Translations under genes and position numbers: made by a program
The notes under the pieces: model-generated
What the model was told of the DNA's origin: nothing
The model's input: only the letters and a program-made list of their open reading frames with translations
Databases searched by the model: none
In this document: positions 5,622 through 7,600 of the stretch, piece after piece
How the letters are laid out: every line of letters begins with the position of its first letter
Numbering within the stretch: the first letter of the stretch is position 1
DNA from: Congregibacter sp.
GTDB lineage: Bacteria; Pseudomonadota; Gammaproteobacteria; Pseudomonadales; Halieaceae
DNA: 7,600 bases
Assembly: GCA_013911345.1 (NCBI GenBank)
Contig: JACETJ010000057.1
Location: 1-7,600, forward strand
Reading direction: 5' to 3'

Positions 5622-6722
5622 GTGCAACCCCTCGATTATCAACCTGATCGGTGCGAGTCTCTTTTTCACGAGAAAGCCGCTCGAGCGTTTGAACGGCTGG
5701 CCCCTCTCTCTCCGCCAACGCCACAGCATCACCCCTCCGTCGCCAGCGGGTATCGACTCAGGGCTGAGTTTCGAATTTGGCACCAAGGCGACGACCTGCA
5801 CTACGTGATGTTTCCACCCGGAGAACCACACAACCCGCAAGTCATTCACGAGTTCCCTATTGCTGGCCCTCGCATCACCGAAGCTATGCAGCCTTTACGC
5901 GAGATCCTGCAGGCCTCCCCTGAGCTGCGCCGCAAGCTGTTTCAGGTGGAGTTTCTGTCGACGCTCAGCGGGGAACTTTTGATCACCCTGATATATCACC
6001 GCCCGCTCGACGATATGTGGCAGTCAGCCGCTCATGCACTCTCCGAGACACTCTCCTGCAAGATGATTGGGAGAAGCCGTAAGCAAAAGCTGGTACTGGA
6101 TACCGACTGGGTTGAGGAGCTTATTGAAATCGATAACCAGGAGTATCGTTATCGCCAACCTGAGCAGTGCTTTACGCAACCCAATGGCTATATCAATCAA
6201 AAAATGATGGGTTGGCTACTCGAGCACTGCGGTGCGAACGACACTGATCTGCTGGAACTGTATTGCGGCATCGGTAATTTCACTTTACCGCTCTCACAAA
6301 GATTTCGTCACGTGCTGGCCACGGAGCTCAGCAAGCCGGCCACCGCAGCCGCTCGCTTGAATGCCGAGACAAACCAAACCGACAATATTGAATTGGCTCG
6401 CCTGTCCGCAGAGGAAATGACCGCTGCCATGGCGCAGGAACGCGTGTTCCGAAGGCTCGCCGACCTGAAGCAGCCACTGGCACATTACCAGTTCGACACC
6501 CTGCTAGTGGATCCGCCCAGAGCGGGCCTCGATGAGGCCACCCTAAAGCTGGCGAGCACATTCAAGCGGGTGCTCTATATCAGCTGCAATCCCGAGACGC
6601 TCAGCCACAACCTCGTTACACTCTCCTCAACACACGAGATTCAGAATCTGGCATTTTTTGACCAGTTTCCCTATACACATCATCTGGAGTCGGGCGTGGT
6701 CCTGACTAAAAACATCGCATGA
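5622..6722 (+). CDS. trmA: TrmA, tRNA (uracil-54-C5)-methyltransferase, GTG start
   Basis: TrmA uses S-adenosylmethionine to make ribothymidine (m5U54) in the T-loop of tRNAs. The protein has 366 residues, equal to E. coli TrmA. The N-terminal RNA-binding part carries YRLRAEFRIWHQGDDLHYVMF (44-64) and KLFQVEFLSTLSGELLITLIYH. Then come FTQPNGYIN (184-192), the SAM-binding DLLELYCGIGNFTLPL (209-224), LLVDPPRAGLD (294-304), the catalytic C322 in YISCNPET and E356 in YTHHLESG. The 34-residue spacing between these two is the same as in E. coli (324 and 358). No N-terminal Fe-S motif as in RlmD is present, which argues for TrmA. GTG at 5622 lies 5 nt after tusE without a visible Shine-Dalgarno. The stop overlaps the next ATG by 4 nt (ATGA). 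Placement behind tusE suggests joint expression of U34 and U54 modification enzymes. Confidence 0.96.
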   Translation: MQPLDYQPDRCESLFHEKAARAFERLAPLSPPTPQHHPSVASGYRLRAEFRIWHQGDDLHYVMFPPGEPHNPQVIHEFPIAGPRITEAMQPLREILQASPELRRKLFQVEFLSTLSGELLITLIYHRPLDDMWQSAAHALSETLSCKMIGRSRKQKLVLDTDWVEELIEIDNQEYRYRQPEQCFTQPNGYINQKMMGWLLEHCGANDTDLLELYCGIGNFTLPLSQRFRHVLATELSKPATAAARLNAETNQTDNIELARLSAEEMTAAMAQERVFRRLADLKQPLAHYQFDTLLVDPPRAGLDEATLKLASTFKRVLYISCNPETLSHNLVTLSSTHEIQNLAFFDQFPYTHHLESGVVLTKNIA

Positions 6723-7045
6723 ACGCCCTGACCTCAGAACAAATACTAGAACGACTCATTCCATATCCAAGCTGGCGACTGGAAGAGCCCTGGTTAGCCA
6801 GAGACCTTCAGTTTGTTGACTTCCAAGCCGCCTGGCTGTTCATGAATCACGTGGCACAATGTGCTGAAGCGCAAGACCACCACCCCAATTGGTACAACGT
6901 TTACAACACGGTACAAATCAGACTCTCGAGCCACGACGCCGACGGCGTTACTGAACGTGACTTCGCTCTGGTGAAGAGCATTGACCTATACCTGTCCGGT
7001 GTTGCTCACACCGACCTACCCGCTACGCCTATTTTTAGAATTTGA
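6719..7045 (+). CDS. Pterin-4a-carbinolamine dehydratase (PCD/DCoH family)
   Basis: A 108-residue protein with the complete PCD signature: AEAQDHHPNWYNVYNTVQIRL (49-69), then SSHDADGVTERDFALVKSID. The catalytic histidines H54, H55 and H72 and the neighbouring D73 are present. The N-terminal part with WRLEE and the helix DFQAAWLFMNHVAQCAE is also typical. The enzyme dehydrates 4a-hydroxytetrahydropterin, the product of aromatic amino-acid hydroxylases such as PhhA, regenerating dihydropterin. No hydroxylase gene is in the window, so the partner is unknown; it could be elsewhere on the chromosome. The ATG overlaps the trmA stop by 4 nt and has no Shine-Dalgarno, which points to translational coupling. 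Seventeen nt separate its stop from the DUF1993 gene. Confidence 0.93.
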   Translation: MNALTSEQILERLIPYPSWRLEEPWLARDLQFVDFQAAWLFMNHVAQCAEAQDHHPNWYNVYNTVQIRLSSHDADGVTERDFALVKSIDLYLSGVAHTDLPATPIFRI

Positions 7046-7062
7046 ATAAAGGATATCGCCCC

Positions 7063-7584
7063 ATGCAACTCTCTTTTTATGACGCCAGCATCATGTGCTA
7101 CGAGCAAATTCTCCAGAGTACGTCCAACGTTTTGAAGGCGGGTCGAGAGCACGCCGAGGCAAACGACATGCCGCTCAGCGACATTGTTGACTATCGCCTG
7201 CACGAGACCATGAATCCTTTCAGCTTTCAGGTGATCTCTGTATGGCATCACTCCTTCGGCGCAATACAGGGAATGCGCGCAGGCGAGTTCAATCCACCGC
7301 CCTCAAAGCCGGGGATCGACTACGCGGGACTTTGTGACCTGATAGACGAGGGGCTGGCCGCGCTGCAAAAGGAAACGCCAGAGTCGATTGATCCACTGTC
7401 CGGCCAGAACATGTATTTTCGCTTTGGAAAAATGGAAATTCCCTTCACGACAGATAATTTCTTGGCGACGTTTTCGAAGCCCAATCTGTACTTCCACGCC
7501 ACCACAACCTACACCGTGCTGCGACAGCTGGGAACGCCACTGGGCAAGCTCGACTATTTAGGCAATATGAAGGCTGGGCACTGA
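7063..7584 (+). CDS. DUF1993 family protein of unknown function
   Basis: A 173-residue protein that fits the DUF1993 family, which is widespread in proteobacteria and also found in fungi. Visible marks: the opening MQLSFYDASIMCYEQILQ (1-18), SNVLKAGREHAEANDMPLSDIVDYRLHETMNPFSFQV, in which DYRLHETMNPF is the most conserved block, and a C-terminal half with NLYFHATTTYTVLRQLGTPLGKLDYLG (about 141-167). The helix-rich make-up suggests a DinB-like four-helix bundle; the reaction, if any, is unknown. ATG at 7063 is chosen because AAAGGA (7048-7053) lies 9 nt before it; an in-frame TTG at 7042 would add seven residues and overlap the upstream gene. It is the last of the seven tightly spaced rightward genes; no terminator is visible in the 16 nt left in the window. 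Confidence 0.85.
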   Translation: MQLSFYDASIMCYEQILQSTSNVLKAGREHAEANDMPLSDIVDYRLHETMNPFSFQVISVWHHSFGAIQGMRAGEFNPPPSKPGIDYAGLCDLIDEGLAALQKETPESIDPLSGQNMYFRFGKMEIPFTTDNFLATFSKPNLYFHATTTYTVLRQLGTPLGKLDYLGNMKAGH

Positions 7585-7600
7585 AGCGTTAGCATCTGGG

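Overview
The window reads as chromosomal DNA of a free-living gammaproteobacterium. The best evidence is the block yccA-tusD-tusC-tusB-tusE, a gene neighbourhood found in gammaproteobacteria such as Pseudomonas, together with a TrmA of exactly the E. coli length. Base composition is moderately GC-rich. A marine lineage of the Cellvibrionales/Halieaceae type is a guess from overall gene style and was not tested. I see no insertion sequence, integrase, CRISPR array, tRNA, rRNA or other mark of a mobile region.

Layout. (1) Positions 1-2622, minus strand: a small ABM-domain monooxygenase-like protein, an Old Yellow Enzyme-family flavin oxidoreductase, and a secreted M28-family zinc peptidase that runs off the left edge. 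A short hairpin with a T run lies between the oxidoreductase and the peptidase. (2) Positions 2623-2824: a divergent intergenic region with a 7-bp inverted repeat and a possible sigma-E-type promoter. (3) Positions 2825-4290, plus strand: a periplasmic SIMPL (DUF541) protein, then yccA, an inner-membrane Bax-inhibitor-1 family protein. yccA has a good sigma-70-type promoter in front and a strong rho-independent terminator behind. (4) Positions 4348-7584, plus strand: seven tightly packed genes, tusD, tusC, tusB, tusE, trmA, a pterin-4a-carbinolamine dehydratase and a DUF1993 protein. Gaps are from -8 to +17 nt, which suggests one transcript.

How the genes work together. TusBCD takes sulfur from TusA and passes it to TusE, which delivers it to MnmA for 2-thiolation of U34 in some tRNAs. 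TusE has only the C-terminal cysteine, with Ser where DsrC has its second cysteine, so the set belongs to tRNA thiolation and not to dissimilatory sulfur oxidation. TrmA makes m5U54 in the T-loop, so the first five genes form a tRNA-modification operon. The carbinolamine dehydratase and the DUF1993 protein appear to be passengers or have an unknown link to it.

I found no convincing undescribed system. The points most worth a second look are the terminator only 12 nt before tusD, the shortened TusD, the seven-gene operon composition and the sigma-E-like promoter before the SIMPL gene.
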